Below are positions 46,612 to 56,717 of a stretch of 64,000 nt of DNA, in pieces. The stretch is from the NCBI GenBank assembly GCA_018303845.1, contig JAGVXH010000003.1, positions 62,001 through 126,000 on the forward strand, read 5' to 3'. The position numbers were made by a program, and so were the translations under genes. The DNA comes from Candidatus Pacearchaeota archaeon. GTDB lineage: Archaea; Nanobdellota; Nanobdellia; Pacearchaeales; GW2011-AR1. Positions within the stretch are counted from its first letter, which is position 1, and each line of letters starts with the position of its first letter. Under the pieces are notes generated by a model. The model saw only the letters and a list, made by a program, of their open reading frames with translations. It was not told the DNA's origin and ran no database searches.

Positions 46612-47756
46612 AAATCATCTATACGAATATCAGTCCTGCAACAAATGCGTATACCAATTTCAATCATATATTCTATTTGAAAAAACAAAATCCAAATAAG
46701 GTATACCTGTGCGTGTGGGATCTTTTTGTCTATGAAACCCATATAATGAATTCTTTTAACGAGAAAACAAAAAGTGAAAAATTAAAATCAAATATGCAAT
46801 CAATAGAGGCTTTAATGAAGCACCTTGGACTTAATTATCAAATAATTTATTTATCTGAAGTTTGGGAAAGGATATTCAAAAATAAAGAAATTACAAAACT
46901 CTATCAAGACTCACTTTCCCTAATAGATTTAGAAAAGATAAGAAGAGGGTTTTCTCTTCGATATATTCCATTTGGAAGCATCAGTCTTTCTAAAATAAAT
47001 TATATTATTGTTGATTATTTAGCTTCTATATTTCTTCCTGAAATTTTTCCAGAAAAATGCAATACCCAACCAAATTATTATTTAACTTCGGAGAGATTCA
47101 AAATTTTCAAAGAGGATTTGGATCATATTATAAAATTGAAGTCTAGGTATACCTCTCCTAAAAGTGTTTATGTCGTCGGAGTTCCTGTTATATTGGATAG
47201 ACAAACCAAATTTATACCTTCGTTTGAAATGTCTAAAGATACAATAAAAAAAATTGTGGAATCTCATTATGATGGAAAATTACCATCAGAAAAAGAGATT
47301 GATGAGTTATTTTCTATTTTATTTTGCGTCTTGGATAAAATTAGAATTCAAGATAAGGAGATTTCAGACAAAGATGCGAGAGAGATTATCTCCAATATAG
47401 ATTATTTTGAATTCGCTGAAATAATTTCTGAAAATTTGTATAGATATTTTGACAAATTAAAAAAAATACTTGTTAAAATTAAAATTGAAGAAAGTGTAAA
47501 AAGTAAGGTTATCAATAACTCTAAAGAATTTGAAAAAATTATAAAACCATTGAATGAAATAAAATTTATTATCCTTAAATATTGTGATGGGAAAAATTCG
47601 ACCCTCGATATTTCAAAAAAATCTAAAATTAAATTAAGCACTGTTTCTAGTTACATAACCCAATTAAGAACAATGGGAATAGTTTCTCTTGACAAAAAAC
47701 CTAAAAGGATTATAGAAAATTTAGTGTTAAATTTTGGAGGCATAGATGTCGATTAA
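46608..47756 (+). CDS. putative HUP/class I aaRS-like enzyme with C-terminal wHTH
   Basis: Overlaps both neighbours; NFNHIFYLKK and FEMSKD are possible HIGH/KMSKS remnants; STLDISKKSKIKLSTVSSYITQLRTMGIVS wHTH. Confidence 0.45.
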   Translation: MKIIYTNISPATNAYTNFNHIFYLKKQNPNKVYLCVWDLFVYETHIMNSFNEKTKSEKLKSNMQSIEALMKHLGLNYQIIYLSEVWERIFKNKEITKLYQDSLSLIDLEKIRRGFSLRYIPFGSISLSKINYIIVDYLASIFLPEIFPEKCNTQPNYYLTSERFKIFKEDLDHIIKLKSRYTSPKSVYVVGVPVILDRQTKFIPSFEMSKDTIKKIVESHYDGKLPSEKEIDELFSILFCVLDKIRIQDKEISDKDAREIISNIDYFEFAEIISENLYRYFDKLKKILVKIKIEESVKSKVINNSKEFEKIIKPLNEIKFIILKYCDGKNSTLDISKKSKIKLSTVSSYITQLRTMGIVSLDKKPKRIIENLVLNFGGIDVD

Positions 47757-49005
47757 GGATTTAGTTTTGATAAATAGCCCCATGCAAAAGTATTCCGAAG
47801 AGAATCGTCCACATTATTTTACGACGGCTCCATTGGGTTTAGGATATTTAGCAACAATTGCTTCAAATGCGGGATATGATGTAGAATTGGTAGATGCAGA
47901 AGCAGAAAAATTAAGTCCAAGAGAGATAATAGAAAGAGTCAATAAATATGAGTCTAAAATGGTTGGGTCTAATCTATTTTCAACTAATCATAAACTCGCC
48001 TTGGATATTATGAAAGAGATTAATTCTGACTATAAAATAGTCGGCGGTCCTTATGTGACACTAGGTGGCAGAGGTATACCAATAGAATACGGAGCGATAA
48101 AGGGTGAGGCGGAAAATATTTTTTTAGATGTTTTAAAAAATAATTCGGAAGGATTTGTTGACGCTGGATTAGTTGGGAATTTGGATTCGCTTCCTTTTAT
48201 TGATAGAAAATTTTTTATTAATGATCCTTATTTTTTAGATGAGAGAAAAGAAGTTTCTATTAGTTCATCTCGTGGATGTTCTTTTAGTTGTGCTTATTGT
48301 TCCGTCCCTACAATAAGTGGAAAGCAAATGCGTTTTAGATCTGTTGAAAATGTAGTTTCCGAAATTGAAAAATTAGCAGAAGAAGGAGTTAATAGCATTC
48401 ATTTTGTCGACGATTTATTTAATTTTTCTAAAGAAAGAACGAGATCCTTTGCTAAAGCTATTTCTGAGAGTTCTGCAAATCCCAATTGGAGGGCTTTGTG
48501 TAGGATTGAAAATTTAGATAAAGAACTCTTGACTCAAATGCGAGATAGTGGTTGTTATAAAATAGCATTGGGAATAGAATCGGCTACACCTAGAATTTTA
48601 AAATATATTGGTAAAAATTCTGACACAAAAAAAGTTGAATCCGTTTTTAATTATTGTAAGGAGTTGGGGATACAGACCAAGGCATTTTTTACCATTGGAT
48701 ATCCCACTGAAACAAAAAAAGAAATAGAGAGTACCATTGATTTTGCCATGAAATTAAATCCGGATAGTGCGAGGTTTATGGTTGTTAGAGCTTTTCCTCA
48801 GACGAGATTATATGAAGATGTAAAATCCTCTGGAATTCCCGTTGATAGTCTCGATGGATATGTTCAATCTAACACAAATCAATCTTATGTTAAATATCAC
48901 GTCATGAATCTCCAGTCTCTTAACGGGATGTCTGCTAAAGAATTGGATAAATATATAACAAAAGCTTACCATCGATTTTCTAAATTAAAGGACTGGAAAA
49001 AATGA
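47746..49005 (+). CDS. radical SAM protein with N-terminal B12-binding-like domain
   Basis: SSRGCSFSCAYCSVP (CxxxCxxC), APLGLGYLATIASNAGYDVELVDAE, ALGIESATPRILKYIGK. Confidence 0.9.
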   Translation: MSIKDLVLINSPMQKYSEENRPHYFTTAPLGLGYLATIASNAGYDVELVDAEAEKLSPREIIERVNKYESKMVGSNLFSTNHKLALDIMKEINSDYKIVGGPYVTLGGRGIPIEYGAIKGEAENIFLDVLKNNSEGFVDAGLVGNLDSLPFIDRKFFINDPYFLDERKEVSISSSRGCSFSCAYCSVPTISGKQMRFRSVENVVSEIEKLAEEGVNSIHFVDDLFNFSKERTRSFAKAISESSANPNWRALCRIENLDKELLTQMRDSGCYKIALGIESATPRILKYIGKNSDTKKVESVFNYCKELGIQTKAFFTIGYPTETKKEIESTIDFAMKLNPDSARFMVVRAFPQTRLYEDVKSSGIPVDSLDGYVQSNTNQSYVKYHVMNLQSLNGMSAKELDKYITKAYHRFSKLKDWKK

Positions 49006-49421
49006 GAATTTACATTGCATATAAATTAAGTGGAGAAGATTTTGAGAAACTTAAAGAGAGATTAAAAAAGGTATCAGATATTATTAACAAATTAGGACAC
49101 GAATCATTTATTTTTGTAAGAGATGTTCAGAATTGGAAACCGGGGAATATGGATGCAAAAGAGATTATGGATAGAGCATTTCTAGAAATGAAAAAATCTG
49201 ATGTTCTTTTGGCTGTTTTGGAGAGTGCGGAAAAGGGAGAGGGGTTGTTGATTGAGAGTGGGTATATGAAGGGTATCGGGAAGAAGATAATTTTGGCTTC
49301 TAAAAAAGGATGCAGGGGATTTTTGTTGCGGGGGATGGTGGATGATGTTTTTGAGTTTAGGGATATGAAGGATTTTGAGAAGGGATTGATTGAGGTTTTT
49401 AATAATGATATGAGTGGTTAA
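49002..49421 (+). CDS. nucleoside 2-deoxyribosyltransferase-like protein
   Basis: IYIAYKLSGED..., DVLLAVLESAEKGEGLLIESGYMKGIGKKIIL. Confidence 0.65.
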   Translation: MRIYIAYKLSGEDFEKLKERLKKVSDIINKLGHESFIFVRDVQNWKPGNMDAKEIMDRAFLEMKKSDVLLAVLESAEKGEGLLIESGYMKGIGKKIILASKKGCRGFLLRGMVDDVFEFRDMKDFEKGLIEVFNNDMSG

Positions 49422-49474
49422 TAGGAAAAATAAATTTTAGAAAAGCTTATATCTCTCTTTATTTACTGTATTAT

Positions 49475-52240
49475 GTGGCTAAAGAATTAGATTATAGTGA
49501 AAATCAAACGAGAAAAAATTTAATTGATCCCATATTGGAAAGAGTTGGGTGGAAAAAAGAATATGTTATTGAAGAGCCAAATGCGGTTAAATCCAATTTT
49601 AAAACAAAAGAATTTAAGTTCATTGGAGACGAAGTCGAAGAAGGAGAGAATAGGTTTATTGATTATTTACTATTAGATGAGCAACGGAATCCTTTGGCTG
49701 TTATTGAGATAAAGAAAACCTCTGTTGATATTGAGAAGGGGGAAATTCAAGGGAGAACTTATCGAGCGGATGTTGAGAAGCAGATCGGATTTAAAATTCC
49801 AGTTTTTTTAGCCAATGGAAGAGAGTGGTATTATATTAGTTCTAATGAAAATGAAGAGGATGTTCGCAGAAAAATTTTATTGCCTTTTTCTCAAAAAGAT
49901 TTGCAGAGAATTGTGAGTTTGCAGAGGAAAAGAAAAGATCCCGCAAGAGTCAAACTTAATTCTAATATTGTGGACCGTAGAAGGAGTATTGAAGCTGTGA
50001 AACAGGTTTTGGAACATTTCAGTGAAGGTAAGAGGTCAGCTTTGGTAAATATGGCGACAGGGACCGGAAAAACGCGTATTGCTATGGGGATTATTGATGG
50101 GCTCCGGAAAGCCGATTATGTTCAGAAGATATTATTTGTGGTTGACCGTACAGCATTGGCAAATCAAGCAAAAGAGAAAGGTTTCAAAGAGTTTTTCCCA
50201 AATGATCCTGTCGTGGAACTGAATGAGGAAGGATTTAGCGATAGTGCCCGGATTTATGTTTCGACAATTCAAACTTTGATGGCGAATATGAAACCTCGTG
50301 GCAAGGTATATGAAAAATTTGGAACTGGAACTTTTGATTTGGTTGTTTACGATGAGGCACACCGTTCAATTTATGATAAGAATAATTCTGTTATGAAATA
50401 TTTTGATGCGCTTAAGATTGGATTGACTGCTACACCCCTGACTGAGGATATGCGAGATACAACTACCTTTAGATTATTTGATTGTGAGGAGGGGAAGCCT
50501 ACGGTTAGATACGATTATGATCAAGCAGTTAGGGATGGAGTACTGGCTCCTTATGTTGCTGAAGTTATCGAAACGAAAGTTTTGTCATTGGGAATTGAGG
50601 GAAAAAAATTAAGCAAAGAACTTCAAAATAAATTGAAGATGCAGGAGGAAGATCCAGAATATTTCGAAACTCCGGGTTCTAAATTTGAAAAATTATTTAC
50701 AGATGTAAAGACAAATGAGTTGATTATTAGTGAGTTTATGGAACGTTGTTATAAGTCGGGGGGTCGACCTTGTAAAACTATTTTCTTCTGTGCGAGTGTA
50801 AAACATGCTGAATCTTTAGAATTGATTTTTCAAAGATTGTATCCAACTTTGGCGAAGGACGTTAAGGTAATTGTTTCTAATAGAGCTCGTTATATGGATG
50901 AGGTTAAGCGATTCGAGAAAAGGGATTTTCCGAGGATCGCTTTGTCGGTTGGAGTTTTAGACACTGGGATTGATATTCCGGAGATCATGAATTTGGTTTT
51001 TGTGAAGCCTGTTATGTCAAAAGTTAGATTCTGGCAGATGCTTGGACGTGGAACACGTAGTATTGGGGCTTGTCAGCATAAAGACTGGCTTCCCAGTAAA
51101 GATGGCAGGAATACAAAAGAAGATTTTTATATTATGGATTTTAAATTTGGAGATTTTTCTAATGTTAAATATCACAACCTCGATCCCCATATGAAAAAGT
51201 GTAGTGGGCAGGACGATAAAACTAGGATTTTTTTGGATAGGGTTGATTTGCTTAAGAAAGACCTTAATAATAAAGAGAAAAGTATAGTTGAAAAACAGAT
51301 TAGGGAAACAATTAAGGAAATTGATATAGATTCGCCTTTGGTTTTAGAAAAAAAAGAGATGATTAAAAAAGTTGTTTCTGTTAAATTTGATTTAGCTAGC
51401 CATATTGATAAGTTAAAAAATGAGATCGCTCCACTTTTGATTTATTCTAAGGGTGAGAATTCTAAAGTTTATGCATTTATCGGCAAGTGTGTAAAATTAT
51501 TTGATTATATTAAAGAAGGTGATTTAGAAAAGGTAGAAAAAGTTAAGAAATTTGTTGTTGAGCGAGCTGGAGTTATTTGGGATAAAAATCTTGAGGCTAT
51601 TTTGGTAAAGAGAGACGATTTAATAGAGATACAGAAAGATGAGTATTGGGAAGATTTGACTTTTGAGGATATTGATTTTTTGATTCGGGAGATTGCGCCG
51701 TTGATGATTTTTTATGAGAAGCCACGAAAGGGTATGCTTCGGGTCAATGCTCCTGATTCGGTTATTGGAGTTGAGGAGGTTAGAAAAGAATTGGGAAAAG
51801 ACCCCGAGGCCGAGAACTTTGTTAAAAATAATCCCTTAATGTTAAAGATAAAAAATGGCGAGGGGGTTACTTCGAGTGAGCTTTTGGAAATTGAAGCGGA
51901 GCTTCGTAAGAGGAATTCTTCTTGTACTATTGAAAAAATTCAGGAGCATGAAGATTTTGTTTTGTTTCTTCGTAGACTTATTGATATAACGGATTTGCCT
52001 GATCCTAAGGAAATGATAAAATGGGAATTTGATAAACATGTTATCGATAGAAATGAACATTATAATACTGAACAGTTAAAATTTTTAAGAAATTTGGAAG
52101 AAGTTTTTGCCCGGGCGAAACATATTGAATTAAAGAGTTTTGCAGAGCATCCTTTAGCGGATAAGAGACCGCTTGATTTGTTTAGTCGGGAGCAGTTGGA
52201 GAAAATTGCAAATAAGTGTAATGAGCTCCGTTGGAAGTAG
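49475..52240 (+). CDS. hsdR: type I restriction enzyme R subunit (HsdR, GTG start)
   Basis: FIDYLLLDEQRNPLAVIEIKKTS, MATGTGKTRIAMG, VVYDEAHRSIYD. Confidence 0.95.
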   Translation: MAKELDYSENQTRKNLIDPILERVGWKKEYVIEEPNAVKSNFKTKEFKFIGDEVEEGENRFIDYLLLDEQRNPLAVIEIKKTSVDIEKGEIQGRTYRADVEKQIGFKIPVFLANGREWYYISSNENEEDVRRKILLPFSQKDLQRIVSLQRKRKDPARVKLNSNIVDRRRSIEAVKQVLEHFSEGKRSALVNMATGTGKTRIAMGIIDGLRKADYVQKILFVVDRTALANQAKEKGFKEFFPNDPVVELNEEGFSDSARIYVSTIQTLMANMKPRGKVYEKFGTGTFDLVVYDEAHRSIYDKNNSVMKYFDALKIGLTATPLTEDMRDTTTFRLFDCEEGKPTVRYDYDQAVRDGVLAPYVAEVIETKVLSLGIEGKKLSKELQNKLKMQEEDPEYFETPGSKFEKLFTDVKTNELIISEFMERCYKSGGRPCKTIFFCASVKHAESLELIFQRLYPTLAKDVKVIVSNRARYMDEVKRFEKRDFPRIALSVGVLDTGIDIPEIMNLVFVKPVMSKVRFWQMLGRGTRSIGACQHKDWLPSKDGRNTKEDFYIMDFKFGDFSNVKYHNLDPHMKKCSGQDDKTRIFLDRVDLLKKDLNNKEKSIVEKQIRETIKEIDIDSPLVLEKKEMIKKVVSVKFDLASHIDKLKNEIAPLLIYSKGENSKVYAFIGKCVKLFDYIKEGDLEKVEKVKKFVVERAGVIWDKNLEAILVKRDDLIEIQKDEYWEDLTFEDIDFLIREIAPLMIFYEKPRKGMLRVNAPDSVIGVEEVRKELGKDPEAENFVKNNPLMLKIKNGEGVTSSELLEIEAELRKRNSSCTIEKIQEHEDFVLFLRRLIDITDLPDPKEMIKWEFDKHVIDRNEHYNTEQLKFLRNLEEVFARAKHIELKSFAEHPLADKRPLDLFSREQLEKIANKCNELRWK

Positions 52241-52323
52241 TTCGCAATTTGTTTATTTTGCGTAAAAAGGTGTATACATGTTTACATGGAAATATTTATA
52301 TAGTTTTGGAAATTGTTTTTGTT

Positions 52324-52500
52324 ATGGTTTATGATGAAATATTAAAAGGTGAAGAACGGAAGATAGTTTCTACTAGACTTTATCGTCCTGAGTTTGCTAA
52401 TTTTATTAAGATTTGTGAGAGTGAGGGTAAGAGTATTAATGCGAAGTTGCGGGAGATGGTTCGGAATGAGATTGGGCGGAAGATGGGAGGGGTTTTATGA
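52324..52500 (+). CDS. small RHH-like protein
   Basis: MVYDEILKGEERKIVSTRLYRPEFANFIKICESEGKSINAKLREMVRNEIG (internal ATG of ORF 52231..52500). Confidence 0.65.
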   Translation: MVYDEILKGEERKIVSTRLYRPEFANFIKICESEGKSINAKLREMVRNEIGRKMGGVL

Positions 52501-53117
52501 TGGGATTTGGAATTTGGTTTTCTGAGAACTGGGGAATTGCAATTTCCCTCTTATTATCAATTGTTGCTATTTCATTTACTGCCCTAAAGGATTTTATTAT
52601 CCCCTATTGGTTCAAACCAAAATTAAAAATCTCTTATCTAAATTCTCCCCCTTATGAAAGACAAACAGTTTTGACTGGTTCAAATTTTTTCATGTTTCAT
52701 AGATTTAAAATTGAAAATATCGGGAAGTCTGTTGCTCGAAATTGTCGATGTCAGATTTATCAGATTGAAAATGAAAAAAAAGTTGATAGAGATTTACAAG
52801 GTTTTCCTTTGAAGTGGGCAACTTTCCCAGATATGCATGGAGATTTTGAAAAACCAGAAAGAATTAATATAGGTTCTGGCGAGAGTGAATTTGTGGATTT
52901 ATTTTATTTTGGAGGTAGAGACCAAACAAAATTTCAATTGAGTAGTTATGATAATAGCGTTTTAGAAAGAAGAGATGGTCTTAAATTGGGAAATTATGTC
53001 TTGCATGTAATTATAAGTGGTGATAATTTTAAACCTTATATTGCTAAATTCAAAATAGAAAAAACTCATAAGAATTATGGTCTTGGAGTAAAATTATTGG
53101 AGGTCGTTAAAAGATGA
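52497..53117 (+). CDS. membrane-anchored protein in the R-M operon
   Basis: N-terminal TM, overlapping neighbours. Confidence 0.7.
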   Translation: MMGFGIWFSENWGIAISLLLSIVAISFTALKDFIIPYWFKPKLKISYLNSPPYERQTVLTGSNFFMFHRFKIENIGKSVARNCRCQIYQIENEKKVDRDLQGFPLKWATFPDMHGDFEKPERINIGSGESEFVDLFYFGGRDQTKFQLSSYDNSVLERRDGLKLGNYVLHVIISGDNFKPYIAKFKIEKTHKNYGLGVKLLEVVKR

Positions 53118-54277
53118 AAGAAAAACAGATTAATCAAAATTGGAAAGAATTTGAATTAGGAGAGATTGGCGCCTTAACAATGGGTCAGTCTCCAAAAGGG
53201 GATACTTATAATGATCATGGCAAAGGCTTACCTCTTCTTAATGGTGCCGCAGATTTTAAGAAAGGGAAGATTAAACCAAAGCAATTCAGTAGTAACCCTT
53301 TAAGAAAAGCCGAAAAAGGGGATTTATTATTTTGTATAAGGGCGACGATAGGAAAAACAACGGTATCTGACGATAACTATTGTCTGGGCCGGGGTGTTGC
53401 TGGACTAAAGCCTCTTGTGGGAAAAGTTTCTGTGAGATATTTGTTGAAAATTCTAGATAGTAAATTAATTAAAATGGGTACCCAAGGTTCTACAATAAAA
53501 GGATTAAGAAAAGAGGATATCCAGAAAATAAAAATCCCTCTCCCAGTCTTCAAAGACGGAACACCAGACCTAGAAAAACAAAAACAAATAGTCGCGATAT
53601 TGGAAAAAGCGGAGGGGCTGAAGGATAAACGGAGGGGGTTGGATGAGTTGTTTGACGAATATTTGAAGAGTGTTTTTTATGAGATGTTTGGGGACCCGTT
53701 TAAAAACAAGAATAATTTTGTAATTAAACCATTAAAAAAAATTGCTGATTTTATTAACGGTAGGGCATTTAAGCCTTCTGAATGGTCCAATGAAGGACTT
53801 AAAATAATACGTATACAAAATCTAAATAATTCCCAGGCTAAATTTAATTATTTTTCAGGGAAAGTTGAAGAAAAGAATATTGTAACTACTGGAGATTTAT
53901 TATTTTCTTGGTCTGGAACTCCTGGCACGTCTTTTGGGGTTTTTATTTGGAGAGGAGAAAGGGCCGTATTGAATCAACACATCTTTAACGTAAGGATACG
54001 AGAAAAAGTGGACAAAATATATTTTCAATATTTTCTTAATTCTAAATTAAGTGAACTAATTTCTAAATCTCACGGTGGAGTTGGACTTCAACATATAACC
54101 AAATACGAGGTTGACAAAGTAAAATTTACACTTCCCCCGCTTTCGTTTCAAGAAAAATTTGCCTCAATAGTTTCCCAAGTCGAAAAAATCAAAGATAAAT
54201 TAAAAGTTGAGAAAAATGATGCTGATGAGTTATTTAATGCTTTGATACAGAAGGCTTTTTCGGGAGGGTTATTATGA
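53114..54277 (+). CDS. hsdS: type I restriction specificity subunit (HsdS)
   Basis: Two TRDs; LPVFKDGTPDLEKQKQIVAILEKAEGL; LPPLSFQEKFASIVSQVEKI. Confidence 0.92.
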   Translation: MKEKQINQNWKEFELGEIGALTMGQSPKGDTYNDHGKGLPLLNGAADFKKGKIKPKQFSSNPLRKAEKGDLLFCIRATIGKTTVSDDNYCLGRGVAGLKPLVGKVSVRYLLKILDSKLIKMGTQGSTIKGLRKEDIQKIKIPLPVFKDGTPDLEKQKQIVAILEKAEGLKDKRRGLDELFDEYLKSVFYEMFGDPFKNKNNFVIKPLKKIADFINGRAFKPSEWSNEGLKIIRIQNLNNSQAKFNYFSGKVEEKNIVTTGDLLFSWSGTPGTSFGVFIWRGERAVLNQHIFNVRIREKVDKIYFQYFLNSKLSELISKSHGGVGLQHITKYEVDKVKFTLPPLSFQEKFASIVSQVEKIKDKLKVEKNDADELFNALIQKAFSGGLL

Positions 54278-55134
54278 AAATTGACGAATTTTTACTCTTA
54301 GAGAAACTCATGACGAATATGAATTCTTATGCCAAGCTATCTGAACAAAATTTAGAGATAGGTAAAAAATGGTTGATAATAGCAAAGGACGACTCGCAGA
54401 TCTCAAGACTTCTTTACAAAAATAAGCATTATGCGGGAGCAGCATATCATTTACAACAAGCTTTTGAAAAGTTAACAAAAGGATATTATATTTTAACAGG
54501 CAAAAAGACCCCAGAAGAGGCAAGAGATCATCAGTTTGTATTGAATGCTCTGAAGGGAGAAATTAAAGGAGATTTCGTAAAAGATTTCGTTAAGTTAAGC
54601 GGATTTCTAAATAATCGGGAATTTTCATTAGTACCTGTTGAGAACCTACTACAGAATATAGAGAAATCTGAAGACGACTTGAGAAAAATATCCAGAGGAG
54701 AGATTAATAAGATTCTTGAGTTTATCCTAATAAATGAAAATAATATTTTGTCTAAAGAGATAATTAAAAAGGTTGAATCAAAATTAAAAGAAAAAAGACG
54801 TAGGGGATGGATAAAACAACTATTAATAAAATTTACTAAATCGAGAATAAGAGATTCAGATTTAGAACTCGCCCTTAGTCCAGAAGCTATTAGTAATCAG
54901 GCGTATTTTATGACTTTGAGTGTTCGGCTTCACCTATTAAGTCTTTTGACATTTTTACATTTTAATACACCGAGATATCCTTATGATAAAAAAAGTGAAG
55001 TGAACTTTTTTGATTATACAACAAGATTGGGCATTGTTAAATCGATAAATAAGTTTTTGAAAATTTTTGATAAGATCATTTCAACATTTGAACCAGAACA
55101 AACAACTAAAAAGAAAAGAAAACAAAACAAATAA
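54274..55134 (+). CDS. HEPN-domain protein embedded in the type I R-M operon
   Basis: HYAGAAYHLQQAFEKLTKGYYILTGKKTPEEARDHQFVLNAL. Confidence 0.75.
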   Translation: MKIDEFLLLEKLMTNMNSYAKLSEQNLEIGKKWLIIAKDDSQISRLLYKNKHYAGAAYHLQQAFEKLTKGYYILTGKKTPEEARDHQFVLNALKGEIKGDFVKDFVKLSGFLNNREFSLVPVENLLQNIEKSEDDLRKISRGEINKILEFILINENNILSKEIIKKVESKLKEKRRRGWIKQLLIKFTKSRIRDSDLELALSPEAISNQAYFMTLSVRLHLLSLLTFLHFNTPRYPYDKKSEVNFFDYTTRLGIVKSINKFLKIFDKIISTFEPEQTTKKKRKQNK

Positions 55135-56591
55135 TGGTAGGACTTGAACAAGAATTAAAATCAAAAGTAAGAAAACTTTGGGATAAATTTTGGAGCGGTG
55201 GAATTTCAAATCCACTTCAGGCGATCGAGCAGATTTCTTATTTGATTTATATGAAGAAGCTTGAGGATAAAGATTCCCTTGAGGAGCAAAATGCTATTTT
55301 GAAAGGCATTAAATTTAAATCTATATTTGAAGGACATGAGAATTGTCGATGGTCTGTTTGGTCGCAATATTCTTCTGATAAAATTTTGGATCATGTTCGA
55401 GATGTTGTGTTTAAGTTTATGAGGGAACTTGGAGATAAGGATACACTTTATTCAGAATATATGAAGGATGCGAGTTTTTCTTTGCCGACAGCGTCGTTAT
55501 TGATTGAATCAGTGAATATAATTAATGATATGCATATTAAAGAGCAGAATCAGGATGCCCAGGGAGATATTTATGAGTATTTGCTTTCAGAGTTATCGAC
55601 AGCTGGGAAGAATGGGCAATTTAGAACTCCTAGGCATATTATTCAAATGATGACCGAACTTGCTAATCCGGAATATGGGGATAGGATTATGGATCCTGCT
55701 TGTGGGACGGCTGGGTTTTTGGTTAGTGCGTATGAGCATATTTTGAAAGCTAATCGGAAAGATGGAATTAGCACCTTGACTCCTGCTAAGAAGAAGATTT
55801 TAGATGAAGATACTTTTTATGGATATGATATTGATAGGACTATGGTTCGGATTGGGTTGATGAATTTGATGATGCATGGGATTACTAATCCTAAGATTTC
55901 TCGGACTGATACTTTGTCAAAAAGATACAATGAGAATGGGACTTATGATGTAATTTTGGCGAATCCTCCGTTTAAGGGGTCGATTGATGTTAGTGAGCAG
56001 TCTGATGAGTTTACTATTAAGACTAAGAAGACCGAGTTATTATTTTTGGAGCTGATGTATAATTCCTTGGCTAATGGTGGAAGGTGTGCGGTTATTATTC
56101 CAGACGGAGTTTTGTTTGGAAATTCTAATGCGCATCAGGGAATTAGAAAGATGTTATTGGAAGAGTGCAGACTCGATGCCGTGATTTCTATGCCTTCTGG
56201 AGTTTTCAAGCCTTATGCTGGAGTATCTACTGCTGTTTTATATTTTACTAAGGGTGAGCCTACGGAGAAAGTTTGGTTTTATGATATGCAGGCGGATGGG
56301 TTTAGTTTGGATGATAAGAGGACTTCGATTGAGGCTAATGATATTCCCGATATTTTAGAGAGCTTCAAAAAGAGGAGGAATGAGGATAATACGAATAGGA
56401 AGAATAGGCATTTTTTTGTTCCGATTGAAGAGATTAAGAATAATAATTGGGATTTGTCTTTGTCTAAATATAAAGAACATATTTATGCAGAGGAAATTTA
56501 TCGAGAGCCTGAGATTATTTTGAAAGAGATTGGAAAGGTTCATTTAGAGATTGGTCGCGATATTGAAGTGTTAAAAAAATTAGTTGAATAA
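55134..56591 (+). CDS. hsdM: type I DNA methyltransferase (HsdM)
   Basis: RIMDPACGTAGFLVSA, VILANPPFKGSI. Confidence 0.95.
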   Translation: MVGLEQELKSKVRKLWDKFWSGGISNPLQAIEQISYLIYMKKLEDKDSLEEQNAILKGIKFKSIFEGHENCRWSVWSQYSSDKILDHVRDVVFKFMRELGDKDTLYSEYMKDASFSLPTASLLIESVNIINDMHIKEQNQDAQGDIYEYLLSELSTAGKNGQFRTPRHIIQMMTELANPEYGDRIMDPACGTAGFLVSAYEHILKANRKDGISTLTPAKKKILDEDTFYGYDIDRTMVRIGLMNLMMHGITNPKISRTDTLSKRYNENGTYDVILANPPFKGSIDVSEQSDEFTIKTKKTELLFLELMYNSLANGGRCAVIIPDGVLFGNSNAHQGIRKMLLEECRLDAVISMPSGVFKPYAGVSTAVLYFTKGEPTEKVWFYDMQADGFSLDDKRTSIEANDIPDILESFKKRRNEDNTNRKNRHFFVPIEEIKNNNWDLSLSKYKEHIYAEEIYREPEIILKEIGKVHLEIGRDIEVLKKLVE

Positions 56592-56717
56592 TCTTGTCAC
56601 CACCCCAATCCCAGTATCAAATATATTATATTCGGGGGGTATCAAAACGCATTTCTAACCCATTTTTAGCGTCGACATAATCCAACCGACACCCCAAAAA
56701 GCCAGTATCAAAGATAG

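Noticed and set aside
45961-49421. Assigning the rSAM operon to archaeosine or a 7-deazaguanine DNA modification pathway
   Set aside because: No TGT, QueC/D/E-type or DpdA-type motifs seen; assignment would be speculation.
56592-56717. Left att site of element 2
   Set aside because: No tRNA 3'-end duplicate or matching arm repeat could be identified; the tRNA target is probably outside the window, so the left boundary is left open.
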